From: JAGVSR01 sp963742405
Lineage (GTDB): Bacteria > Pseudomonadota > Alphaproteobacteria > Rhizobiales > Hyphomicrobiaceae
DNA length: 64,000 bases
Direction of reading: 5' to 3'
NCBI GenBank assembly: GCA_963742405.1
Contig: CAVUMB010000006.1
Coordinates: 124,001-188,000 of the forward strand
The notes beneath the pieces are model-generated. The model was not told the origin of the DNA and searched no databases. It saw only the letters and a program-made list of their open reading frames with translations. This document shows, one piece after another, positions 26,051-35,299 of this stretch; positions within the stretch are counted from its first letter, which is position 1, and each line of letters opens with the position of its first letter. Position numbers and translations under genes: made by a program.

Positions 26051-26140
26051 TTGCCCGGCCATGTTGGCGGGTAACTTGATGATCGGCTCAGCCCATGATG
26101 GGAGAGCCGCCCACATGTCGCTTCTGATGGAGGATATGTC
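26051..26140 (+). promoter_or_regulatory. ROSE-like RNA thermometer in the hsp20 leader
   Basis: The last hairpin pairs TCGCTTC (26118-26124) with GGAGGA (26129-26134), the ribosome-binding site, across a TGAT loop. C-G, U-G, U-A and C-G pairs, a bulged G, then C-G and U-A reproduce the UYGCU/anti-SD arrangement of ROSE elements. The leader length of about 90 nt fits the family. Melting at heat would free the site six bases before the ATG. Confidence 0.68.
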
Positions 26141-26599
26141 ATGCGACACGTTGATTTTTCCCCTCTCTACCGTTCCACGATCGGGTTCGATCGCCTCGCC
26201 CAGATGCTTGACAGCGGGATGGGTGTGGATGCGGAAATCACCTATCCGCCCTACAACATCGAACGTCTTGGCGAGAATAGCTACCGCATCAGCATGGCGG
26301 TGGCGGGCTTCGTCGACGAAGAACTGAAAATCGAACTCAAGGAACAGACGCTGACCGTCAAAGGCGATAAGCAGCCCGACACGGCCGAGCGGCACTATCT
26401 GCACCGCGGCATCGCGGCCCGCTCTTTTGAGCGCCGGTTCCAGCTCGCCGACCACGTCGAGGTCACGACCGCCAACCTCAAGGATGGCCTGCTCGACATC
26501 GATTTGGTGCGCAATGTCCCAGAGCGTTTGAAGCCGCGTAGCGTACCGATCGGGTCCAAGGCTGTTGCCGGCCAGATCGAAGTCAGCGCGACGGCCTGA
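26141..26599 (+). CDS. Small heat-shock protein, Hsp20/IbpA type
   Basis: 152 residues. N-terminal RHVDFSPLYRSTIGFDRLAQML is typical of IbpA-like class A proteins. The alpha-crystallin domain spans residues about 35-135 (YPPYNIERLGENSYRISMAV, VKGDKQPD, YLHRGIAARSFERRFQLADHV, LKDGLLDIDLVRNVPE). It holds unfolding proteins for refolding by DnaK/ClpB. Its expression looks controlled twice, by an RpoH promoter and by a ROSE-like leader. Confidence 0.93.
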   Translation: MRHVDFSPLYRSTIGFDRLAQMLDSGMGVDAEITYPPYNIERLGENSYRISMAVAGFVDEELKIELKEQTLTVKGDKQPDTAERHYLHRGIAARSFERRFQLADHVEVTTANLKDGLLDIDLVRNVPERLKPRSVPIGSKAVAGQIEVSATA

Positions 26600-27157
26600 C
26601 GAGCCACGCGGATTGCAGAGACTGAGGCGCCGCATTCTCCTGGATGCGGCGCCGTTGCCGTGCGCGCCGGAAGGGGGCATTCCGTCTTGTGCCCGCTGAC
26701 AAAAGATGCAAAATGCGCGACGCGAAAGGTCAGCATTCCTGTCCTTTATCCAGGAGCGCTGAACCGGCCCGTATTTGCGGCCGTTGGCCGTTCGGGTGCT
26801 CTACGGCGGATTTCGCGGGTCGTTGAGGCAGTTTCGCGGGCCGGCGCAATTGCAGGTATTGGTGGCTAACAGGTTGAGGTCGTTGCGGGTGAGATCGGTT
26901 GTGTGCGCTGGGCCGATGCAGATTCGAGAGCAGATTGCTCCACAGAATCAATGCGCGCGATTAGGTTCTGCGGCGGCTGACCTGCCCGCGGTCCAGCCGC
27001 GTAGACGAAAACGCATTGGCGCACGGCGGCACGTCGCTGCAGGGTCCGGCGACCGCGCGACGTGACTGGAAGATTAACCGCGACCTGACGTTCTGATGGA
27101 GGGCCGCGTTGAGCCCGCCGCTGATACAAGCCAAGACGCTGATCTTGAGGATTGAAG
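26600..27157. other. 558-bp intergenic region before gltB
   Basis: No hairpin terminator with a T-run follows hsp20, and no repeat family seen elsewhere in the window occurs here. It presumably carries the gltB promoter and a long leader. I could not identify an NtrC, Nac or sigma-54 site by eye. GAGG at 27147-27150 is the gltB ribosome-binding site. Confidence 0.5.
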
Positions 27158-30100
27158 ATGACGAAGTCCCCGCCTGCCCCGCGCGGTTCTGACACCGGGA
27201 TCTGGGAACGGCCTGAACGCCAGGGCCTGTACGACCCCGCATTCGAGCGTGACGCCTGCGGCGTGGGCTTCATCGCGGACATGAAAGGCCGCAAGTCGCA
27301 CAAGATCGTCGCAGACGCCCTCCAGATCCTTGAAAACCTCGAGCATCGCGGTGCCGTCGGCGCCGATCCGCTGTCGGGCGACGGCGCCGGCATCCTGGTC
27401 CAGATCCCCGACGCCTTCCTGCGCGAAGAAACCGCCAAGCTGGGCTTTACTCTGCCTGAGCGCGGCCGCTACGCCGTCGGCCATGTTTTTATGCCCGCCG
27501 ACGAGCGACTGCGCCACCATTGCGAGCGCGTCTGGGAACGCTGTCTCAAAGAAGAAGGTCTTGAGCTTCTGGGCTGGCGCTCGGTGCCGGTCGACAACTC
27601 TTGCCTGTCTGACATGGTCCGCTCGACAGAGCCGGTCCACCGCCAGGTGTTCGTCAAGCGGCCGCTCGGATTGCGCGATCAGGAGGACTTCGAGCGCAAG
27701 CTCTATCTGGCCCGCAAGGTCGTCTCGAACTCGGTCGTCAACGCCTACAAGGGCCGCGACATCGGCCATTACACCGTGTCGTTGTCGAGCCGCACGCTTG
27801 TTTACAAGGGCATGTTCCTGTCGTTCCAGGTCAAGGCTTACTACACCGATCTCTCCGACCCGCGATTTGTCTCCGCGCTGGCCCTCGTCCACCAGCGATT
27901 TTCCACCAATACGTTTCCGTCGTGGAAGCTCGCGCATCCGTATCGCATGGTCGCGCACAATGGCGAGATCAACACGCTGCGCGGCAACGTCAACTGGATG
28001 GCGGCGCGCCAAGCATCGGTGTCCTCGCCCCTGTTCGGCGATGACATTTCCAAGCTCTGGCCGATTTCCTATGAAGGCCAGTCCGACACCGCCTGCTTCG
28101 ACAACGCTCTCGAATTCCTTTTTCTCGGCGGGTACAAACTGGCCCACGCCGCAATGATGCTGATCCCCGAAGCCTGGGCCGGCAATCCGCAGATGGATGC
28201 CAAGCGGCGCGGATTTTATGAATATCACGCCTGCCTGATGGAACCGTGGGACGGTCCGGCCGCAATGGCCTTCACCGACGGCCGCCAGATCGGCGCAACG
28301 CTCGACCGCAACGGTTTGCGGCCTGCGCGCTATCTCGTCACTAAAGACGATGTCGTCATCATGTCCTCAGAGTCGGGCGTTCTCCCTGTTGCCGAGGCCG
28401 ACATTGTCAGGAAGTGGCGCTTGCAGCCCGGCAAAATGCTGCTCATCGATTTGGAAAAGGGCCGCATCGTTTCCGACGAGGAACTGAAGGCCGAAATCGC
28501 GCAGAAGTACCCTTACGAAAGCTGGGTCAAGCGGACCCAGATCATGGTCTCCGACCTGCCGTTGCCGCCGAAGAAGGAACCCAAGCCCACGAACGTCGGG
28601 CTGCTCGATCTGCAGCAGGCTTTCGGCTACACCGAAGAAAGCCTGAAGTTCCTCATGACGCCGATGGGCGCCCGTGGCGAGGAAGCCATCGGCTCGATGG
28701 GCAACGACACGCCGATCTCGGCTTTGTCGTCCAAGTCCAAGCTTCTACATACCTACTTCAAGCAGAACTTCGCCCAGGTGACGAACCCGCCCATTGACAG
28801 TATCCGCGAGGAACTGGTGATGAGCCTCGTCTCGTTCATCGGTCCGCGTCCCAATATCCTCGATCTGGAAGGCACCTCGAAGGTGAAACGCCTCGAGGTC
28901 ACGCAACCGATCCTGACCAACGAAGACCTCGAGCGCATTCGTGCCATCGGCGCGGTCAAAGACAACCACTTCAACTCGATCACGCTCGACATCACCTACC
29001 TCGTCGAAACCGGTGCGGCAGGCATGGGTCCGGCCCTCGATGTCGTGTGCGCCGAAGCCGAGGAGGCCGTCCGCTCGAAGGACTACAACATCATTATCCT
29101 TTCCGACCGTGCGCTGGGTCCCGATCGCATCGCGATCCCCTCGCTGCTGGCAACATCGGCCGTGCACCATCATCTCATCAAGCAAGGTCTGCGCACCTCG
29201 GTCGGCCTCGTCGTCGAAACCGGCGAAGCGCATGAAGTGCACCAGTTCTGCACGCTTGCAGGTTATGGCGCAGAAGCGATCAACCCGTATCTGGCGTTTG
29301 AAACGCTGGAGCACATGCTGCCCGACCTCGGCGCTGATTTGACCGCCGAGGACGTGAAGAAGAAGTTCATCAAGGCCGTCGGCAAGGCGATGCTGAAGGT
29401 CATGGCCAAGATGGGCATTTCCACCTACCAGTCGTACTGCGGTGCGCAGATTTTCGATGCCATCGGCTTGCGCCAGTCCTTCGTCGATCGGTATTTCACC
29501 GGCACCCACACGCAGGTCGAGGGTATCGGCCTACGCGAAGTCGCCCGCGAAACGGTCGAACGCCACAATCTGGCGTTTGGCGACATTCCGATCCTCGAAA
29601 ACGCTCTCGAGGTCGGCGGCGACTACGCCTATCGAATTCGTGGTGAGGCGCACGTGTGGCGTCCGTCCACGGTCGCCGATTTGCAGCATGCCGTCCGCGG
29701 CACCGCCGTCGAGGACGCCACCGCCGGTCGCGTTCCCCAGAAGTATCGCGACTTCGCCAAAGCCATCAACGACCAGTCCGAGCAGCTCTACACGCTGCGC
29801 GGCCTTTTCCGCATTCGGACCGCCGAGGAAATGGGCCGCAAGCCGGTGCCGATCGAGGAAGTCGAGCCGGCCAAGGACCTCGTCCGGCGCTTCGCCACCG
29901 GTGCCATGAGCTTCGGTTCGATCAGCCGCGAGGCGCATACCACGCTGGCCATCGCCATGAACCGCATCGGCGCCAAGTCGAATACGGGCGAAGGCGGCGA
30001 GGAAGCCGACCGCTTCGTACCGCTCCCCAACGGCGACAGCATGCGCTCGGCTATCAAGCAGGTCGCCTCCGGCCGCTTCGGCGTCACCACCGAATATCTC

Positions 30101-32002
30101 GTCAATTCGGACATGATGCAGATCAAGATGGCGCAAGGCGCCAAGCCCGGCGAAGGCGGCCAGCTGCCTGGCCACAAGGTTGATGCCAACATCGCCAAGG
30201 TGCGCCACTCGACGCCGGGCGTCGGCCTGATCTCGCCGCCGCCGCACCACGACATTTATTCCATCGAAGATCTCGCCCAGTTGATTTTCGATTTGAAGAA
30301 CGTCAATCCGTCGGGCGACGTTTCGGTCAAGCTCGTCTCCGAAGTCGGCGTCGGCACGGTCGCGGCCGGTGTCGCCAAGGCCCGCGCCGATCATGTCACG
30401 ATCTCCGGCTACGAAGGCGGCACGGGCGCCTCCCCGCTGACGTCGATCAAGCATGCTGGCTCCCCGTGGGAAATCGGCCTCGCCGAAACCCAGCAGACGC
30501 TCGTCATCAATCGCCTGCGCTCGCGCATCGCGGTCCAGGTCGATGGCGGACTGCGAACCGGCCGGGACGTGATCGTCGGCGCGCTGCTCGGCGCGGATGA
30601 ATTCGGCTTTGCCACCGCGCCGCTGATTGCCGCCGGCTGCATCATGATGCGCAAGTGCCATTTGAATACGTGCCCGGTCGGCGTCGCGACGCAGGACCCG
30701 GTCCTGCGGGCCCGCTTCACCGGCAAGCCGGAACATGTCATCAACTACTTCTTCTTTGTCGCCGAGGAAGTCCGCGAGATCATGGCATCGCTCGGGTTTC
30801 GCTCGTTAAGTGAACTCGTCGGCCAGACCGAAATCCTCGACAAGGAACGCGCCATTGAGCATTGGAAGGCGCGTGGCCTCGACTTCACGAACCTCTTTTT
30901 CAAGCCCGACGTTCCTGCCAGCGTGAAGATCCATCACTGCGAGCGCCAGAACCATGGTCTTGAGAAAGTACTCGATAACAAGCTGATCGAGATCGCCCGG
31001 CCGGCGCTTGAATCAAAGAAGCCAGTCAAGGCGGAAGTCGCGATCAAGAACGTCGACCGCTCCACCGGCGCAATGCTGTCGGGCCAGATCGCCAAGCGCT
31101 ACGGCCACACCGGCCTGCCGGAAGATACGATTTGGCTAACGCTCAAGGGCACAGCCGGCCAAGCCTTCGGCGCCTGGGCAACGCGCGGCCTGACACTAGA
31201 CCTTGTCGGAGAAGGCAACGACTACGTCGGCAAGGGCCTGTCGGGCGGCAAGATCATCGTACGCCCCGCGCCAGAGTCCGGCATCGTGCCGGAAGACAGC
31301 ATGATCGTCGGCAACACGGTCCTTTATGGCGCCATCGACGGCGAGTGCTACTTCCGCGGCATCGCCGGCGAGCGCTTCGCGGTCCGCAATTCGGGCGCCG
31401 CCGCCGTCGTCGAAGGCACGGGCGACCATGGCTGCGAATACATGACCGGCGGCTGCGTTGTCGTCATCGGCCAGACCGGACGCAATTTTGCAGCCGGCAT
31501 GTCGGGCGGCATTGCCTATGTGCTCGACGAAGATGGCACCTTCGAAAGTCGCCTCAACAAGGAAATGGTCGAACTGGAACTGTTTACAGCTGATCCGGGC
31601 TCGCTCGAAGCGCTGGCCAAGCAGGGCGGCGAAGTGGCCGTCGCGCTGAAAACCGTCATGGGCGATATGCGCAATAACGACGTCGAACGCATCCACACGC
31701 TCCTCGTCCGCCACGCGCACTACACCAACTCGGCCAGGGCCAAGACCATTCTGAAGGATTTCGGCGCCTGGCTGCCGAAGTTCCGCAAGGTGATGCCGGT
31801 CGAGTATCGCCGCGCGCTCACCGAACTCGCCAAGGCCGCGGAAATCGGCGGCGAAGTCCCGCCCGCAGGCCTAAAGCAAACGAACACGAAGAATCCGTCC
31901 GCACGACGTGAAGGAAAGACGAAAACACGATGGGTAAGCCAACCGGATTTCTGGAGTTCGAACGCGCCGAGCGGCAATACGAGCCCGTCGAAACCCGCGT
32001 GA
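27158..32002 (+). CDS. gltB: Glutamate synthase (NADPH) large subunit
   Basis: Transfers the glutamine amide to 2-oxoglutarate. From the ATG at 27158 the protein has 1614 residues. A propeptide of about 33 residues precedes catalytic Cys34 (RDACGVGFIADMKG), exposed after cleavage. The Ntn amidotransferase domain runs to about 430, the FMN domain lies around 850-1230 (GGTGASPLTSIKHAG), the [3Fe-4S] cysteines near 1160-1172 (CIMMRKCHLNTCPVG), and the GXGXG helix about 1280-1530. Odd: the last 24 residues are read in another frame across the start of gltD, a 73-bp overlap, making the protein longer than usual (about 1510-1580). A lost stop or a frameshift near 31870-31920 is possible. Confidence 0.95.
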   Translation: MTKSPPAPRGSDTGIWERPERQGLYDPAFERDACGVGFIADMKGRKSHKIVADALQILENLEHRGAVGADPLSGDGAGILVQIPDAFLREETAKLGFTLPERGRYAVGHVFMPADERLRHHCERVWERCLKEEGLELLGWRSVPVDNSCLSDMVRSTEPVHRQVFVKRPLGLRDQEDFERKLYLARKVVSNSVVNAYKGRDIGHYTVSLSSRTLVYKGMFLSFQVKAYYTDLSDPRFVSALALVHQRFSTNTFPSWKLAHPYRMVAHNGEINTLRGNVNWMAARQASVSSPLFGDDISKLWPISYEGQSDTACFDNALEFLFLGGYKLAHAAMMLIPEAWAGNPQMDAKRRGFYEYHACLMEPWDGPAAMAFTDGRQIGATLDRNGLRPARYLVTKDDVVIMSSESGVLPVAEADIVRKWRLQPGKMLLIDLEKGRIVSDEELKAEIAQKYPYESWVKRTQIMVSDLPLPPKKEPKPTNVGLLDLQQAFGYTEESLKFLMTPMGARGEEAIGSMGNDTPISALSSKSKLLHTYFKQNFAQVTNPPIDSIREELVMSLVSFIGPRPNILDLEGTSKVKRLEVTQPILTNEDLERIRAIGAVKDNHFNSITLDITYLVETGAAGMGPALDVVCAEAEEAVRSKDYNIIILSDRALGPDRIAIPSLLATSAVHHHLIKQGLRTSVGLVVETGEAHEVHQFCTLAGYGAEAINPYLAFETLEHMLPDLGADLTAEDVKKKFIKAVGKAMLKVMAKMGISTYQSYCGAQIFDAIGLRQSFVDRYFTGTHTQVEGIGLREVARETVERHNLAFGDIPILENALEVGGDYAYRIRGEAHVWRPSTVADLQHAVRGTAVEDATAGRVPQKYRDFAKAINDQSEQLYTLRGLFRIRTAEEMGRKPVPIEEVEPAKDLVRRFATGAMSFGSISREAHTTLAIAMNRIGAKSNTGEGGEEADRFVPLPNGDSMRSAIKQVASGRFGVTTEYLVNSDMMQIKMAQGAKPGEGGQLPGHKVDANIAKVRHSTPGVGLISPPPHHDIYSIEDLAQLIFDLKNVNPSGDVSVKLVSEVGVGTVAAGVAKARADHVTISGYEGGTGASPLTSIKHAGSPWEIGLAETQQTLVINRLRSRIAVQVDGGLRTGRDVIVGALLGADEFGFATAPLIAAGCIMMRKCHLNTCPVGVATQDPVLRARFTGKPEHVINYFFFVAEEVREIMASLGFRSLSELVGQTEILDKERAIEHWKARGLDFTNLFFKPDVPASVKIHHCERQNHGLEKVLDNKLIEIARPALESKKPVKAEVAIKNVDRSTGAMLSGQIAKRYGHTGLPEDTIWLTLKGTAGQAFGAWATRGLTLDLVGEGNDYVGKGLSGGKIIVRPAPESGIVPEDSMIVGNTVLYGAIDGECYFRGIAGERFAVRNSGAAAVVEGTGDHGCEYMTGGCVVVIGQTGRNFAAGMSGGIAYVLDEDGTFESRLNKEMVELELFTADPGSLEALAKQGGEVAVALKTVMGDMRNNDVERIHTLLVRHAHYTNSARAKTILKDFGAWLPKFRKVMPVEYRRALTELAKAAEIGGEVPPAGLKQTNTKNPSARREGKTKTRWVSQPDFWSSNAPSGNTSPSKPA

Positions 32003-33369
32003 CGCATTGGCACGAGTTCGTCGTGCCAATGGCCGATGGCGAACTGAAGAACCAAGCGTCGCGCTGCATGGATTGCGGCATTCCGTTCTGTCACAACGGT
32101 TGCCCGGTCAATAACCAGATCCCCGACTGGAACGATCTCGTCTATCGCGGAAACTGGAAGCAAGCGGCTCTCAACCTGCACTCGACCAACAACTTCCCCG
32201 AAGTCACGGGCCGCATTTGCCCGGCCCCGTGTGAAGCCGCCTGCACGCTCAACATCGATGACACGCCCGTCACCATCAAGTCGATCGAAGGCGCCATCGC
32301 CGATCGCGCATGGAAAGAAGGTTGGGTCGTCCCCGAGCCGCCGGAAAAGAAAACCGGCAAGAAGGTGGCGATCATCGGTTCCGGCCCAGCGGGCCTCGCG
32401 GCCGCCCAGCAGCTCGCCCGCGTCGGCCACGATGTGCATGTGTACGAAAAGAACGACCGCCCCGGTGGGCTTCTCGTTTACGGCATTCCCGACTTCAAAA
32501 TGCAAAAGGACATCATCGACCGCCGCGTCAGGCAGATGGAAGCCGAAGGCGTCACGTTCCATTGCAACGTACAGGTCGGCAAGGATGTCTCCGCCGCCGA
32601 ACTGCAGAATACGCATGACGCGGTGCTGCTCGCCATGGGCTCCGAGCATCCGTTCGACTTCTTTGCCAAGTCATCCGGCCGCCAACTCGACGGCATCCAC
32701 TATGCCATGGATTTCCTGCCGCAGCAGAACCGCCGCGTCGCGAGCGAAAACCAGCGCCCCGGCACACGTGAGATTTCTGCGCGCGACAAGCATGTCATTG
32801 TCATCGGCGGCGGCGATACCGGTTCCGACTGCATCGGCACGTCGTTTCGCCAAGGGGCCAAGAGCGTCACCCAACTTGAGATCATGCCGCGCCCGCCGGT
32901 CAAGGAGAACAAAGCGCTGTCCTGGCCGAATTGGCCCATGAAGCTGCGCATCTCCTCCTCGCAAGCGGAAGGCGCCATCACCGAATTTTCCATCTCGACC
33001 ACCGGTTTTGAAGGTGAGAACGGCGTCGTGCGCAAGCTCCACTACACGCGCGTCGACGACAAGATGCAGCCGGTCCCCGGCAGCGAGGGCACCCTGGATG
33101 CCGATCTCGTCCTCCTCGCCATGGGTTTCTCAGGACCGTCGGAAAGCGACGTCATCAAGGAATTGGGTCTGGCCGTCGTACCGCGCGGCCGTTTCAAAGG
33201 CGTCGACGCCACCGAGCGCGATTACAAGCTGCCCGGCGAAAACATGTTGTACGCCGCCGGCGACGTCCGTCGTGGCCAGAGCCTCGTCGTCTGGGCCATT
33301 CGCGAAGGCCGCCAGGCCGCCCACGCCATCGACAAGGCGCTCATGGGGACGACGACGCTGCCGCGCTGA
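31930..33369 (+). CDS. gltD: Glutamate synthase (NADPH) small subunit
   Basis: 479 residues. N-terminal iron-sulfur cysteines in RCMDCGIPFCHNGCPVNN and ICPAPCEAACTL, FAD-binding VAIIGSGPAGLAAAQQL near residue 140, NADPH-binding VIVIGGGDTGSDCIG near 290, and late YAAGDVRRGQSLVVWAIREG. It passes electrons from NADPH to GltB. AAGGAAAG lies eleven bases before the ATG. It forms an operon with gltB for ammonia assimilation together with glutamine synthetase, which is not in the window. Confidence 0.97.
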   Translation: MGKPTGFLEFERAERQYEPVETRVTHWHEFVVPMADGELKNQASRCMDCGIPFCHNGCPVNNQIPDWNDLVYRGNWKQAALNLHSTNNFPEVTGRICPAPCEAACTLNIDDTPVTIKSIEGAIADRAWKEGWVVPEPPEKKTGKKVAIIGSGPAGLAAAQQLARVGHDVHVYEKNDRPGGLLVYGIPDFKMQKDIIDRRVRQMEAEGVTFHCNVQVGKDVSAAELQNTHDAVLLAMGSEHPFDFFAKSSGRQLDGIHYAMDFLPQQNRRVASENQRPGTREISARDKHVIVIGGGDTGSDCIGTSFRQGAKSVTQLEIMPRPPVKENKALSWPNWPMKLRISSSQAEGAITEFSISTTGFEGENGVVRKLHYTRVDDKMQPVPGSEGTLDADLVLLAMGFSGPSESDVIKELGLAVVPRGRFKGVDATERDYKLPGENMLYAAGDVRRGQSLVVWAIREGRQAAHAIDKALMGTTTLPR

Positions 33370-33490
33370 TCCCTCCCGCCACCTGGCCGGCCTTGCTTGA
33401 CCGTCCGACCTTGCCCCGGCCGCGATTGGTCCTAATATCGGTTGTGTGACACCCGTCACCACCGAGACGTAGCCGCGAAAGGCATCGCAG

Positions 33491-33877
33491 ATGAACACAC
33501 CGCTCGAAATCACCTTCAAGGGTCTCGACAGAAGCGCCGCCATCGAAGCAAAGATCCAGGAAAAGGCGGCCAAACTCGAGAAGGTGTTCGACCGGATGAC
33601 GCATTGCCGGGTGGTCGTGGCGGCCCCCAACAAGCATCACCACAAGGGCAAAACGTACGAGATCAAGATCGACATCGGTATTCCCGATCACGCGCCGCTG
33701 ATCCTCTCGCACGAGAGCGCCGTTGGCGACGCACAGGAAGATCTGCAGATCGCGCTGCGGGACGCCTTCGACGCCGCCAAGCGCCGCCTCGATGACATCG
33801 CCGAGCGCATGAAGGGCAGTGCCAAGGCCGAGCGCGGCCGCCGCAGGCCCGCAACGCTCGAACGCGAGGAAGATTGA
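33491..33877 (+). CDS. Short HPF/RaiA-family ribosome hibernation factor
   Basis: 128 residues. The S30AE/RaiA fold is visible: LEITFKGLDRSAAIEAKIQE, KLEKVFDRMTHCRVVV, YEIKIDIGIPDHAPLI, DLQIALRDAFDAAKRRLDD. It lacks the C-terminal dimerisation domain of the long HPF usually found in Alphaproteobacteria and instead ends in a basic then acidic tail (RGRRRPATLEREED). It probably binds the small ribosomal subunit in stress or stationary phase. A long HPF near rpoN would be expected elsewhere in the genome. Confidence 0.82.
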   Translation: MNTPLEITFKGLDRSAAIEAKIQEKAAKLEKVFDRMTHCRVVVAAPNKHHHKGKTYEIKIDIGIPDHAPLILSHESAVGDAQEDLQIALRDAFDAAKRRLDDIAERMKGSAKAERGRRRPATLEREED

Positions 33878-33884
33878 AACGTCT

Positions 33885-35237
33885 TTAGCGTCGCGGCTTG
33901 CCGATTTCTGGTCCGTCGGGTGCATCAGGTGCCGCGCTGCCGGTCTCCAACGGATCGACTGGCGGCTTTGTTTCGATCGGCTTCGGCTCCGGCCGCGGCC
34001 ACACGAAATCGTCGGCTCGCCCTGGACGCGGTGTAAGCCGTTCGCCTTTGACCAGAACCCGATAGTAGGATGATTGGGTTGGTGAAAGCCGTCCCGACCC
34101 GGCAAGGCCCGAGGCGGCCGACGTCGGCGGTGTAAACGTGCTCATCACGTTGATGCCCGACGCGATCCGGTCAACGAGCACGTCGCCAAGTTGCGACGCC
34201 CGATCCGCACTTTCCTTGCGGGTGACGAGCGCCACGACCGACGCTGGGATGGACGGCCGGACGATATCGAGCGTCACGACGTCTTCGCGGCCGGTGGCAG
34301 TGACTGTCTTCAGGCTGATGCGCCCGTTGTCAGCGGCCTGATCGCCGGCGGACGGAGCAGCGGTGGAGCCGGCGAGAACGGCTCCGCCGGCAATGGCCGC
34401 CGCACTGGGTGCGCTGTCCTTGACGGCGGCCTTGCCCGGATTGATTTGCACTTGCTCTTCGGTGCTGCCGAGCAGGGGCACACTGCGCGCTGCTTGCGCC
34501 TGCTTCAGATCGCGGCGCAGATCGCGCTCGACGAAATGCGCAAGTTTGCGGTTGCCCGCCATCGTGAAGTAGATGCCGTCGCCGTCGCGCAGCTTGACGA
34601 TCTTGCCGGTGAGGTCGGGGCCCCAACCACTGTAGCCGCCGTTCTCGTCGAGAAATCCGGCATAGCTGTCGATGTATTTCATGCCGTTGAGATAGGCCCT
34701 TTCGCGCAGCATCTCGTTCATCATCTGCACGTCTTCGTTGGCGTCCCACTTTCGCACGTTCGGAATCCCGACGAGATAAACGGCAATGTTGAGCCGCTTG
34801 AACATTTTCAACAGCCGATCCGCGCGGGCCGAATACTCGGCCCGCCACTCTGGCGTGCCGACCGGCACGCGCTTGCCCGATGAGGTACGCAGCGAAACCC
34901 GGTCCCACGCACCAAGCATCAAGGCGGCGACCGCCGGCGGGTCGCGACGCAGATCCTCTTCGAGGGCCGCGGCTTTTTCCTCGTGGTCGGGCCGCATGAG
35001 CCCATTCAGTTGATTTGGCTTGGGCAGAACCTGCACCCGCGCATCCGACAGGAACGTCTCCTGCATGCCGTAAAAGAGGCCCTCGGCGAGATCGTCACCA
35101 ATCACCGCGATGCGATAAACATCGCCTTTCGGAAACGGCGCCAGAAAGCTCGATGACGGTTCCTCCTGCGCCAACGCGGGCAGCGCGGCGGCCAGGGGAA
35201 CGACACTCAAGAAAGCGATGAGGCAGCGGCGCAGCAT
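33885..35237 (-). CDS. DUF459 (SGNH-hydrolase-like) secreted protein
   Basis: 450 residues from the ATG at 35237, which opens on a signal peptide (LIAFLSVVPLAAALPALAQ). A GTG at 35303 overlapping the TGA of the upstream transglycosylase gene could give translational coupling but would bury the signal peptide. The DUF459 domain (residues about 35-270) has IAVIGDDLAEGLF (SGNH block I with Asp in place of Ser), MLGAWDRV and YLVGIPNVRKW. The C-terminal 170 residues are Pro/Ala-rich and low complexity. It probably acts on the cell envelope with its operon partner; the activity is uncertain because of the altered first block. Confidence 0.8.
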   Translation of the reverse strand: MLRRCLIAFLSVVPLAAALPALAQEEPSSSFLAPFPKGDVYRIAVIGDDLAEGLFYGMQETFLSDARVQVLPKPNQLNGLMRPDHEEKAAALEEDLRRDPPAVAALMLGAWDRVSLRTSSGKRVPVGTPEWRAEYSARADRLLKMFKRLNIAVYLVGIPNVRKWDANEDVQMMNEMLRERAYLNGMKYIDSYAGFLDENGGYSGWGPDLTGKIVKLRDGDGIYFTMAGNRKLAHFVERDLRRDLKQAQAARSVPLLGSTEEQVQINPGKAAVKDSAPSAAAIAGGAVLAGSTAAPSAGDQAADNGRISLKTVTATGREDVVTLDIVRPSIPASVVALVTRKESADRASQLGDVLVDRIASGINVMSTFTPPTSAASGLAGSGRLSPTQSSYYRVLVKGERLTPRPGRADDFVWPRPEPKPIETKPPVDPLETGSAAPDAPDGPEIGKPRR

Positions 35238-35299
35238 GCAGCGGGCGTTTCCGTAATCGAAGGGGCGACATTGGCCAGTTCGCTTTCGAGTTGCAAGCC

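Larger units (their letters stand above)
25841..26140. other. Divergent regulatory region between the hydrolase and hsp20
   Basis: 300 bp. The right half carries the RpoH-type promoter and the ROSE-like leader of hsp20, annotated separately. The left half must carry the hydrolase promoter, which I could not pinpoint. Confidence 0.6.
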
